Below, one piece after another: positions 56,621 through 64,000 of a stretch of 64,000 nt of DNA. The position numbers were made by a program, and so were the translations under genes. The first letter of the stretch is position 1. Every line of letters begins with the position of its first letter. This stretch comes from Oligoflexia bacterium (GTDB lineage: Bacteria > Bdellovibrionota_C > UBA2361 > JAFLCA01), in assembly GCA_019694465.1 (NCBI GenBank), contig JAIBBV010000010.1, forward strand, positions 1 through 64,000. Direction: 5' to 3'. The notes below the pieces were generated by a model that ran no database searches, was not told the DNA's origin, and worked only from the letters and a program-made list of their open reading frames with translations.

Positions 56621-58132
56621 CTACTTAGTCTCAATCAAGCTCAGCAATGAACCGTATGGAGAAGTCGAAAACTTTGCGGGAAACTGCATGCCGCGCTCGG
56701 CATAGGCGTTAAAACCTTTAGAAATGGATGCCTCGACTAAGTCTCCAATACTTACACTAGTCAGCTCGATGCCAAGCCTTGATAGGCGTTTTGCTAGCAC
56801 ACGCGCATAGTTTCGGTTTCCCAGCATACCCTCAGCGACCACTAGCAAGTCGGAGCGAAGCCGCAGCACTTCTTGTGAATATTGCATTCCAAACACCAAG
56901 CGATCCGAGGAAAGGATGATGATTGAATTCTGGGGAACATCCAATACTTGTTGTAGCTCCAGCTGCACTGAATTGTCCTGCCTTAAGTCAGCCTCGTCCA
57001 GACTACGCGGCAAGGCGAACAAGACTGACGCACAGGCGAGCAGCGCTATCGCCCTTCTTTGCCATTCAGCAATCGGCACAGATCCAAGTCCCACCGCTGC
57101 TAACAGTACTAGCGGCAGTGAAATACTTGGATAGAAGCGCGAAACCCAGCGCAAGTATTCCTCACGTGGTGGTGGCACATTTAGCATCCACGCTATAAGC
57201 AAGCTAATGCATGCCATGGTAGCAACTGCTCTACCCCCTAGAACACACACGCGCCAACAGCGCCACAGCCCCACTAAAGCCAGAACACAAACAACCGGGA
57301 CATATAAAGCAAGCTGTGTTGCAAAATCACCCAGCACACCCTGACCGCTATTGGCTTCATCTAGGAACAGCGAAAAACTGCCGTAGCCGACTCGCAAAAT
57401 ATAGCCCAGCAAGTCTGGCCAAGTCTGCAAAGTTGCAAAAGCTAAGTCTGGGCGATGTTCAAAGCGCAGAAACAAGGATGCGTAAAAAAGCGCAGGAATC
57501 GCCACTGCAATTAGCAAAAAAAGTGAGCGCCTAGCCTTCAGACTAAGCCAAGCTGCAACAACTAATGGCGAAGACAAGACTATAAAGTGATGATGCGATA
57601 GTCCAAGACCAAAGAAAACTGCTGTTAGCCAAGCATATCGAGCCTGCCCGTGCACTGCACGCAGCGCGAACAAGCAGGTCGAACAGAAGAGCAGATGATG
57701 CAGTGCGAAAACCTCTACATCGACGGCGGCCAACATACTGGCTGGCGAAAGCGCCCATGCCAGAGCCAAAAAGCCTCCCAGCGCTAGCCCCACCAACTCA
57801 GCACAAATCAGAGCCAAGACAGCGACAGCTAAGGCCTGGAACAGCACCGAAAGTCTCGCAAGATGCTCATATGGAGAACTTGGATTTAGCTGAACCAGCA
57901 ATGACGATATTAGTGAGTAAAGCGGATATCCGGGCGGATGCACCAAACTGCCACGCAAGGCGGCAACCGCCAGCTCAGCCCCATCGCTATTTTGAGGCCC
58001 CGATGCGACAAGCGGCCAAAATAGAGCTACGCAAAAAGCAGCCATAACCAAGGCAAGCAATATAGTGGGGATAGAGCTCCTTTGAGCAGCGGAACGTTCT
58101 CCTGTACACTGCGGACTAACACATTGCGGCAT
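56621..58132 (-). CDS. DUF2723 GT-C-like membrane protein
   Basis: The 503-residue protein has about ten membrane helices. The first outer loop carries NSDGAELAVAALRGSLVHPPGYPLYSLI, the DUF2723 signature with an acidic residue where GT-C enzymes have their catalytic Asp/Glu. Other parts are VEVFALHHLLF and GLGLSHHHFIVL. The exported C-terminal region (about 100 residues) has no known family. It may be a glycosyltransferase using a lipid-linked donor (inference). Its ATG lies 14 nt from the divergent tatD ATG, and neither has room for an independent promoter in that gap. Confidence 0.78.
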   Translation of the reverse strand: MPQCVSPQCTGERSAAQRSSIPTILLALVMAAFCVALFWPLVASGPQNSDGAELAVAALRGSLVHPPGYPLYSLISSLLVQLNPSSPYEHLARLSVLFQALAVAVLALICAELVGLALGGFLALAWALSPASMLAAVDVEVFALHHLLFCSTCLFALRAVHGQARYAWLTAVFFGLGLSHHHFIVLSSPLVVAAWLSLKARRSLFLLIAVAIPALFYASLFLRFEHRPDLAFATLQTWPDLLGYILRVGYGSFSLFLDEANSGQGVLGDFATQLALYVPVVCVLALVGLWRCWRVCVLGGRAVATMACISLLIAWMLNVPPPREEYLRWVSRFYPSISLPLVLLAAVGLGSVPIAEWQRRAIALLACASVLFALPRSLDEADLRQDNSVQLELQQVLDVPQNSIIILSSDRLVFGMQYSQEVLRLRSDLLVVAEGMLGNRNYARVLAKRLSRLGIELTSVSIGDLVEASISKGFNAYAERGMQFPAKFSTSPYGSLLSLIETK

Positions 58133-58146
58133 ACAGGTTTGATAAC

Positions 58147-58920
58147 ATGAAACCAGAATTCATCGACACCCATGTACATATAGCGAGCGCCGAGTTCGAT
58201 TGCGACCGCGATCTAGTGATTCAACGCGCGCAGGAGGCTGGAGTTCGCAGATTTGTATGTATAGGCGCTGGCACAGGGCTCGATTCCGCACAGCAGGCGG
58301 TTGCGCTCGCCGAACGGCACCCCTTTATTTGGGCTAGCGTTGGCGTACATCCACACGATGCCGATCGCGACGTCGACAAGAAGGCCCTAGAAACTCTTTG
58401 CGCTCACCCGCGAGTGGTAGCGATTGGTGAAACAGGTTTAGATTTCCATTACGATTTTGCTCCACGCGCGCGCCAAGAAGCCTGGTTTATTGCCCAAATT
58501 GAGCTGGCCCGCGCGCACAAAAAGCCACTTATTATTCACTCGCGCTTGGCAGGCAAAGAATGCCTTGCAATTCTAAAACAACACTCGGCCTCCGAGGTGG
58601 GAGGTGTATTTCACTGCTATTCGGAAGACGCGGCTTTTGCAGCTGAGCTAGCAAAAATAAATTTCCTTGTATCGCTTCCCGGCATCATTACCTTCAAGAA
58701 CGCTGAGGCATTGCGTAAAACTGTGAAAGACATACCGCTCGAGCAAATAATGCTTGAAACTGACGCCCCGTTTCTAGCCCCCATCCCTTACCGCGGAAAA
58801 CGCTGCGAAAGCTCCTTTTTGCCGCACACCGCACAAACCTTAGCGGATATAAAGGGCCTGCCAATAGAAGAAATTGCTACTATTACTACTAAGAATGCTG
58901 AAAGGTTTTTCAAGCTTTGA
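58147..58920 (+). CDS. tatD: TatD-family metal-dependent DNase
   Basis: The 257-residue protein has the TatD pattern: FIDTHVHIASAEFD with two metal His, ASVGVHPHDAD, AIGETGLDFHYDFAPRARQEAWF, PLIIHSRLA, VFHCYSED and ETDAPFLAP. It is a metal-dependent deoxyribonuclease of the YcfH/TatD group. It is often near tmk-holB in bacteria; here the DUF2723 gene is inserted in between on the other strand. Confidence 0.92.
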   Translation: MKPEFIDTHVHIASAEFDCDRDLVIQRAQEAGVRRFVCIGAGTGLDSAQQAVALAERHPFIWASVGVHPHDADRDVDKKALETLCAHPRVVAIGETGLDFHYDFAPRARQEAWFIAQIELARAHKKPLIIHSRLAGKECLAILKQHSASEVGGVFHCYSEDAAFAAELAKINFLVSLPGIITFKNAEALRKTVKDIPLEQIMLETDAPFLAPIPYRGKRCESSFLPHTAQTLADIKGLPIEEIATITTKNAERFFKL

Positions 58921-58947
58921 ACCTCGCCAGCTCCATAATATTAATAT

Positions 58948-58971
58948 GTGCATGCCAAACTTGGCATGCAC
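58948..58971. repeat. 24-nt palindrome upstream of terC
   Basis: GTGCATGCCAA-AC-TTGGCATGCAC: 11-bp perfect arms with a 2-nt centre, starting 28 nt after the tatD stop and about 190 nt before terC. No T-run, so probably an operator-like site or transcript-end hairpin. Confidence 0.65.
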
Positions 58972-59160
58972 TAGTTCGAGACCATCTCGAAAATCGGCTA
59001 GGCGGAGGGCTTGCAGATTGCCACGCCAAAAAAATCTGGCTCGCAATACGAAGCGGGCCTTGCCTTACAAATCATTTATGAGACCACTTATTGTCTCAGG
59101 TACTTTTGTAAAGGACGAAGGAGGCTGGGTTTATATGCAAATTTATCCTAGAGTCAGGCC

Positions 59161-60126
59161 ATGACACTAGTTGTTTGGGTAGCATTTATAGCCTTCATTT
59201 TGCTGATGCTGGCGCTTGATTTGGGAGTATTCCATCGCAAATCTGAGGCAATCAGCACTACAGAAGCCCTGCGCTGGACCGGACTTTGCGCGCTGCTAGC
59301 ACTCGCATTCAATGTCGTCGTATATTTTTTATATGAACAACGCTGGGCTGGTTTTGTCCCACACTCCAATCTTAGTGGCCAGGAAGCTGCCTTGCAATTT
59401 TTCACTGGCTGGCTGCTCGAACAATCACTAAGTCTAGATAATGTCTTCGTCATCGCGCTAATTTTTTCCTATTTCAAGATAAGTCGCGAATATCAGCATC
59501 GAGTACTATTCTGGGGCATTCTAGGCGCGCTAATCATGCGTGGAGCAATGATCGCTTTGGGCGCTGCTCTGATGGAAAGCCTGGCATGGATCCATTACGC
59601 CTTTGGAGCCCTTCTGATTTACGCAGCGATAAAGATAGTTTCGGTCGAAGAGGAGAGCCTAAATCCAGAACACAATATGCTGTTTAGAATAGCTCGGCGC
59701 ATACTTCCTGTGTCGCCAAAACTAGACGGCGAAAATTTTGTAACAACTCACAACGGGCGCTGGGCAGTAACGCCTCTATTTTTGGTGCTGTTAATAGTTG
59801 AAAGCACCGATGTTCTCTTCGCTATCGACTCAATCCCCGCCGTATTTGCAATTACAGAAGATCCCTTCATAGTATTTACTTCGAATATCTTCGCAATTTT
59901 GAACCTGCGATCACTTTACTTTGCCCTGGCAGCCCTAATGGATAAATTCGCCTACCTAAAGATGGGACTAGTAGTCATTTTAGTGTTTGTAGGGGTTAAA
60001 ATGGGGCTGACTCACCATATAGAATTTCCTACTATTCTGACTTTCATAGTGGTTGTGGGGGCGCTAGGAATCGCTATAGGCCTTTCTCTACTCAATACAA
60101 ATGGGAAGCGACCTAGCGCAGATTGA
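59161..60126 (+). CDS. TerC/Alx-family membrane protein
   Basis: A 321-residue protein with about nine membrane helices. The two signature acidic stretches are LEQSLSLDNVFVIALIFSYF and IVESTDVLFAIDSIPAVFAIT, typical of TerC/Alx proteins linked to manganese export and metal loading of exported proteins. The NSxR-type motif is SNIFAILNLRSLYFAL. No yybP-ykoY riboswitch could be recognised upstream. Probably an inner-membrane metal ion exporter. Confidence 0.88.
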   Translation: MTLVVWVAFIAFILLMLALDLGVFHRKSEAISTTEALRWTGLCALLALAFNVVVYFLYEQRWAGFVPHSNLSGQEAALQFFTGWLLEQSLSLDNVFVIALIFSYFKISREYQHRVLFWGILGALIMRGAMIALGAALMESLAWIHYAFGALLIYAAIKIVSVEEESLNPEHNMLFRIARRILPVSPKLDGENFVTTHNGRWAVTPLFLVLLIVESTDVLFAIDSIPAVFAITEDPFIVFTSNIFAILNLRSLYFALAALMDKFAYLKMGLVVILVFVGVKMGLTHHIEFPTILTFIVVVGALGIAIGLSLLNTNGKRPSAD

Positions 60127-60197
60127 CTTTCGCGATAGCGCTAAATGGCCTATAGTCATGCGCATCGATTGCATTATTTGCCATAGGCTTTGGTACC

Positions 60198-60755
60198 ATG
60201 ACACTTGAACGCGACAATCCTGGCTTTTTCCTAACTACAGTTGAAAGTGCTCTCGGCTGGGCTCGTAAGTACTCCCTCTTCCCTTATCCATTTGTCACCG
60301 CATGTTGCGGAATGGAATTTATGGCTGTCAGCTGCTCACACTATGATACGGATCGTTTTGGCGCAGCACTTCCTCGCTTTACTCCACGACAAGCGGATCT
60401 TTTATTTGTAGTTGGAACGGTAAATCATAAACTTGCGCCAGTGCTTCTCAGAATATGGGAGCAAATGGCTGAGCCAAAGTGGTGCGTCGCCTTCGGAGCA
60501 TGCGCATCCTCAGGCGGTTTTTACGACAACTACACCACCGTTGCCGGAATTGATAAGATTCTTCCGGTCGATATGTACATTCCAGGCTGCCCACCACGCC
60601 CAGAGACAGTTATCGATGCCTTGATGCACCTACAACGCAACATACAGCGCTCGCGTCAGCCAATTATTGGCGAGCACGGCGGCAAACAGGCCCATCCAGA
60701 GCTGCCTGAACTCCTTGGCAAGCCGATTGATACACGGCTCCAAGACCTAGCGTAG
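60198..60755 (+). CDS. nuoB: NADH-quinone oxidoreductase subunit B
   Basis: The 185-residue protein matches NuoB: FVTACCGMEFMAVSCSHYDTDRFG with the CC pair of cluster N2, FVVGTVNHKLAPVLLRIWEQM, VAFGACASSGGFYDNY and YIPGCPPRPETVIDAL with the remaining cysteines. It holds the terminal Fe-S cluster of complex I next to the quinone site. It stands alone, with no other nuo gene nearby; nuoI lies about 18 kb away on the other strand. Confidence 0.93.
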   Translation: MTLERDNPGFFLTTVESALGWARKYSLFPYPFVTACCGMEFMAVSCSHYDTDRFGAALPRFTPRQADLLFVVGTVNHKLAPVLLRIWEQMAEPKWCVAFGACASSGGFYDNYTTVAGIDKILPVDMYIPGCPPRPETVIDALMHLQRNIQRSRQPIIGEHGGKQAHPELPELLGKPIDTRLQDLA

Positions 60756-61008
60756 CCCGTCGATTTATCTACTCGAATTATCCCTATTCTGCCTTAAGAT
60801 TGGGCAATGGGATTGGCTTATTAGGAGTTCGCCCAATTAATGTGGATTAGAATCTAATTATGACCTAAACTCAGGGACCCCTTGGAAAGGCTGGGAGTCC
60901 TCGGTGCCCTTCGTGCAATTCCCCTGCACTCACCACCGGAATAGGATAACAGCGTCCAGCTTTTCTAGTGACTCAACCTAGCTTCGCTGAGCAAACCGAG
61001 TTCATCAT
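60756..61008. other. possibly structured leader of the aminotransferase gene
   Basis: Several small inverted repeats lie in order: ATTGGGC/GCCCAAT (60799-60837), ATTAGA-A-TCTAAT (60846-60858), and a nested GGTG..GTGCA/TGCAC..CACC hairpin near 60910-60945. The density of stems suggests a structured RNA or leader, but no riboswitch class was recognised. Confidence 0.35.
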
Positions 61009-62190
61009 ATGATTCTAGAACACCGCGTCCCGCACCTGAATTTAGCGCCGCCATTCCTGAGACAAGTTGGCCTAAAAGTTACCAAAGTAAAGGGCGTAAA
61101 CTTAGCTCAAGGCTTATGCATTATGCCAGTGCCTGGGGCCGTAATTAGAGGGGCCCAATCTGCCATTGCTGCAGGACACAACATGTACAGCGTGGCTCAA
61201 GGCATTCAGGAGCTAAGAGACGCTCTTTCCAATCGCCTGCTGTCATTTAACAAGCTAAAATATTCAGCAAATGAAATTGTAGTCACTTCTGGATCCACAG
61301 CAGCTTTTGAATCTGTGTGCCAAGCCTTCCTTATGCCGGGCGATGAAGTCATCACCTTCTCTCCGTTCTATCCATATCATGTGAATGCGCTTCGACGCTG
61401 CCGAGCTGTCATGCGCACCGTGCCACTAAAACCTGGTGCCTGGACCTTCGATGCGCAGCAGCTTGCCGATACTGTTTCAAACAAAACTAAATTTATCATT
61501 CTCAACACTCCGAACAACCCGACTGGAAAGGTGTTTACACGCGCAGAACTTGAACAAATCGCTGAAGTCTGCCGCAGTCGCAATGTTTTCTGCGTAACCG
61601 ATGAAGTTTACGAATACATGACATTCAACGGTCACCAGCATATCTCAATTGCAAGCTTGCCTGGCATGTTTGAACGCACAATAACCATGAGCTCCTACTC
61701 AAAAACATTTGCGATTACAGGTTGGCGCATAGGGTTCATGGCAGCCCCTCAAGCAGTAGCAGATGTACTTAGAGTAACGTTCGATCAATTGGCTGTTTGT
61801 GCCCCAACCCCACTTCAGCATGGCGTAGCTACGGGAATACAAGAACTGGGCGCGGATTACTACAACGATTTATGCGCAAGCTACGCCCGGAAACAAGCAA
61901 TGCTCGCGGCAGCCATAGAATCCACAGGTTTGATGGTCTATCCATCCAATGGCACATACTTTCTACTAGCCGACACTCGTGAGCGCTTTCCAGGAAAGAG
62001 TTCCGAAGAAGTAGTGGATATTTTAGTAGAAAAGGTGGGCGTAGGAGCAGTGCCGGCAAGCGACTTCATCGGACGTGAATTTGAAGGCAATCCAGATAAG
62101 AGCACATTCTTGCGCTTCTCCTACGGAGTGCCAGACGAAATGATAGCGGCAGCTGCCGAGCGCCTCGAAAAACTACGAAACTTTACGTAG
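61009..62190 (+). CDS. class I/II PLP-dependent aminotransferase
   Basis: A 393-residue fold-type I aminotransferase: NMYSVAQGIQELRDAL, VVTSGSTAAFESVCQAF for the phosphate grip, LNTPNNPTGKVFT, VTDEVYEYM with the cofactor-binding Asp and Tyr, and SYSKTFAITGWRIGF with the PLP Lys. The C-terminus has LRFSYGVPDE with the carboxylate-binding Arg. The pattern resembles the kynurenine/glutamine/methionine aminotransferase group; the substrate is not determinable. Cytoplasmic. Confidence 0.88.
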   Translation: MILEHRVPHLNLAPPFLRQVGLKVTKVKGVNLAQGLCIMPVPGAVIRGAQSAIAAGHNMYSVAQGIQELRDALSNRLLSFNKLKYSANEIVVTSGSTAAFESVCQAFLMPGDEVITFSPFYPYHVNALRRCRAVMRTVPLKPGAWTFDAQQLADTVSNKTKFIILNTPNNPTGKVFTRAELEQIAEVCRSRNVFCVTDEVYEYMTFNGHQHISIASLPGMFERTITMSSYSKTFAITGWRIGFMAAPQAVADVLRVTFDQLAVCAPTPLQHGVATGIQELGADYYNDLCASYARKQAMLAAAIESTGLMVYPSNGTYFLLADTRERFPGKSSEEVVDILVEKVGVGAVPASDFIGREFEGNPDKSTFLRFSYGVPDEMIAAAAERLEKLRNFT

Positions 62191-62250
62191 GAAAGCGCTG
62201 AGCGAGAGCCTCTCTTTTAAACACATTCTATATTTTCGGATGTCCCAGCC

Positions 62251-62661
62251 CTAGATCCAGGCACTTTTGCCCTGCAACTCCTGTAGAAGCGAGAGCAAAG
62301 CCTGCGGGGCAAATGGCTTAGATAATGTTGGGATATGCGGCAAATCTTTCATTACCTTTGGAAGATCCCATGGCATGGTAGCAGTCATCGCAATAATGGG
62401 GGTATCGGGATAGACCTCTTCAAGCTCTTTGATCATCCTGAGCCCGACTTCATATGAGTACTGGTAGTGGTACACATCGCGATCCAATGCAAACGGCAAG
62501 TGCAAATCGCAAACGATTACGTCAAATTGTTGAATATCTAGAATTTTGAAGGCTTCTTTAAGGCTTTCCGCAACCCAGACATCCTCACAAACCCTGCTTA
62601 GTATTCCACTTACAGCGTCACGGGTATCCGCGTTGTCATCGACAACAAGTGCAGTTCTCAT
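62251..62661 (-). CDS. single-domain response regulator with an insertion
   Basis: A 136-residue receiver: VVDDNADT, phospho-acceptor Asp 52 in VIVCDLHLP, Thr in AMTATMP and Lys in LSKPFA. About 14 extra residues (FALDRDVYHYQYSYE region) sit after the phospho-acceptor loop, where most receivers go straight on to the GxxL helix. GAGGAT lies six bases before the ATG. Monocistronic, no output domain. Confidence 0.83.
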   Translation of the reverse strand: MRTALVVDDNADTRDAVSGILSRVCEDVWVAESLKEAFKILDIQQFDVIVCDLHLPFALDRDVYHYQYSYEVGLRMIKELEEVYPDTPIIAMTATMPWDLPKVMKDLPHIPTLSKPFAPQALLSLLQELQGKSAWI

Positions 62662-62946
62662 CCTTGATCCTCGCTTTTGCTACCCCCAAACGCAGGGAGG
62701 TAAGTTTCGCTACAGGGCACATTCAAATGCCCGCCTCTCTCAAGTATGTCGGCACCTCAGTGACAGAGCTCAACACAGTTCCCAACACTGGCATGCAATC
62801 ATTTCGATCCTAGCTAACTACCAAATTTGACTATCCAATCCCCCGAAACCACGCTACTTTTTTCATACGCAAAAAGTAGCGTCGCAGCGATTGCGACCTG
62901 AATCAAATTCATAGTTATCTGCGACTAAAGGCACGCAAGGCTTGGT

Positions 62947-63834
62947 ATGGGAATTCTGGCGTTCATATTCGGCAGCATTATAGGTAGCTTCCTTACAGTG
63001 TGCATCTATCGCATCCCGTATGGACGCGAGCCAGAGTCACTTAGCACGCAGGAAGAGCTGGAATCAGAGCATGATATTGCAACGGAGCCAGCGACAAGCG
63101 AAGAGCAGAAGCTTTCAGTTTGCCACCCATCCAGATCATTTTGCCCACACTGCCAAGCGCAGCTTCATTGGTACCACAACATTCCGATAATTAGCTGGCT
63201 TATGCTGCGCGGTCGCTGCAGCTTCTGTCAGGCGCGTATCTCAATACGCTACCCGCTGGTGGAAGTAATCAGCGGAAGCCTGGCTTACTTCTCGTATGCC
63301 ACATTCGGACTAAATGCGACGGGCCTCGTTATTTATGCTTTTTGCGCTAGCCTTATCGTTATTAGCTTTATTGACTACGATTATTTCATAATCCCAAATG
63401 TAATTTCTCTCCCAGGCACATTGATCGCCCTGGCGCTTGTTGTCTTGAATCAGTTCCTACATATTTTTTCGGCACCAATTGCTACCGACCTACGCGAAGC
63501 GTTCTGGGGATTCATGGCAGGTGCCGGCTTCCTATTCATAGTTTCCGAGGGCTATCTGCGTCTGCGCAAACGCGAAGGCCTGGGCATGGGAGATGTAAAA
63601 CTGCTGGCGATGACAGGAGTGCTTTTTGGCGTCCCCGGTAGTTTGTACACCATTTTTCTTGGCTCCCTATTTGGATCCTTGATTGGGCTGGCTCTAATTC
63701 TCACATTTGGCAGAAAGATGTCCCAGCAACTCCCTTTTGGACCCTATCTAGCCCTGGGAACATTGACCTACCTCTTTGTGGGGCCGGAAATCATCATGCA
63801 GTACTTAGGGAAACTTCTGGGCCTTGGGCAGTAG
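62947..63834 (+). CDS. pilD: prepilin peptidase, PilD/GspO type
   Basis: The 295-residue protein has the full-length plan: membrane helix GSIIGSFLTVCIYRIP; a zinc-binding cytoplasmic loop with FCPHC and CSFCQARI; VSFIDYDYFIIPNVISLPG with the first catalytic Asp; and GLGMGDVKLLAMTG with the second. It cleaves prepilin leaders after Gly and N-methylates the new end. No separate short TadV/CpaA peptidase is present in the window, so it may serve the Flp and TadE-type proteins as well as a PilB-linked system. The cytoplasmic loop holds an acidic insertion of about 35 residues. Confidence 0.92.
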   Translation: MGILAFIFGSIIGSFLTVCIYRIPYGREPESLSTQEELESEHDIATEPATSEEQKLSVCHPSRSFCPHCQAQLHWYHNIPIISWLMLRGRCSFCQARISIRYPLVEVISGSLAYFSYATFGLNATGLVIYAFCASLIVISFIDYDYFIIPNVISLPGTLIALALVVLNQFLHIFSAPIATDLREAFWGFMAGAGFLFIVSEGYLRLRKREGLGMGDVKLLAMTGVLFGVPGSLYTIFLGSLFGSLIGLALILTFGRKMSQQLPFGPYLALGTLTYLFVGPEIIMQYLGKLLGLGQ

Positions 63835-63842
63835 GAGGGAAG

Positions 63843-64000
63843 ATGTCCGAAGAAAAACCAGCCGAACCAATTCCAACTGAGGCAACACGCTCCTCACGCA
63901 ATGCTTCCGCAAATATAATTGCTGAAAGTTCCGTGATGAAGGAAGTTCTGGAGACTGTAACGCGACTGGCAAACTTTAATACCACCGTACTAATTACCGG
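63843..64000 (+). CDS. sigma-54-dependent activator (5' part, cut by window end)
   Basis: Start ATG 63843 follows a strong AGGAGGGAAG site, 8 nt after the pilD stop. Fifty-three residues are visible. A 25-residue polar leader is followed by ANIIAESSVMKEVLETVTRL and NFNTTVLITG, the opening of the AAA+ sigma-54 interaction domain just before its Walker A GEsGTGKE-type motif. There is no receiver or GAF domain before it, so any sensor domain is absent. Likely a regulator of the neighbouring pilus genes. Confidence 0.72.
   Translation, partial: MSEEKPAEPIPTEATRSSRNASANIIAESSVMKEVLETVTRLANFNTTVLIT

Noticed and set aside
58921-59160. yybP-ykoY manganese riboswitch before the TerC-like gene
   Set aside because: The conserved loop sequences of that riboswitch were not found by eye.

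Overview
The window looks like a chromosomal segment of a Gram-negative bacterium, probably a deep-branching or uncultured deltaproteobacterium-like lineage. The support is MltB-type lytic transglycosylase, an SspB-type ClpXP adaptor, a DUF1329 exported protein, a ParC/ParE pair, NADH dehydrogenase subunits NuoB and NuoI, and a Tad (Flp) pilus locus. The DUF2298/TIGR03663 membrane pair at the left end is a family pair I associate mainly with Chloroflexi and Archaea, so placement is uncertain. Base composition is fairly even. I see no IS element, prophage, rRNA or CRISPR array; one tRNA (Phe) is present.

Left end (0.5-5.5 kb): a DUF2298 membrane protein converges on a two-gene unit encoding a DPM1-like GT2 glycosyltransferase and a TIGR03663/Agl23-type GT-C membrane protein. 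Next (5.7-15.4 kb) come two consecutive copies of a three-gene module: small TadE-like protein, TadE-anchored protein with a long Thr/Pro-rich stalk, and large TadG-like protein with a von Willebrand A (MIDAS) signature. Both stalk proteins end in a Cys-rich tail. This is the most unusual part of the window: apparent pseudopilin-anchored, mucin-like surface proteins beside likely lipid-linked-sugar glycosylation genes.

15.7-25 kb is housekeeping: transketolase, a small secreted Cys-rich protein, a thioredoxin-like protein, an alpha/beta hydrolase, and topoisomerase IV (parC-parE, overlapping). 25.7-33.5 kb, on the minus strand, is the core Tad locus. Its transcription order is flp (50 aa, found by reading the sequence), cpaB, tadA/cpaF, tadB, tadC (with a prepilin-like tail fused to its C-terminus), a TadE-like gene, a response regulator and cpaE/tadZ. 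Upstream lies an overlapping operon of a Ser/Thr kinase and two exported coiled-coil proteins (34-36.4 kb). No secretin gene was recognised in the window.

36.7-48.8 kb is mixed: an exported protein plus SspB, a helical repeat protein, nuoI plus a DUF1329 protein, a MetF-like reductase, a DsbA-family isomerase, rsmE, a zinc-ribbon/RDD membrane protein, tRNA-Phe, holA and mltB. 49-54.9 kb carries a PilB/GspE-type ATPase, two single-domain response regulators and a PAS/coiled-coil/receiver protein whose kinase core looks degenerate. 54.9-64 kb holds tmk-holB, a DUF2723 membrane protein, tatD, terC/alx, nuoB, an aminotransferase, a response regulator, a full-length prepilin peptidase and the start of a sigma-54 activator cut by the window end.

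Between genes there is a family of palindromic repeats with CACAGAG-type arms and a 24-nt spacer (three copies plus half-sites). In one copy the spacer is inverted relative to its flanks. There is also a strong intrinsic terminator with no gene before it, near 18.05 kb.
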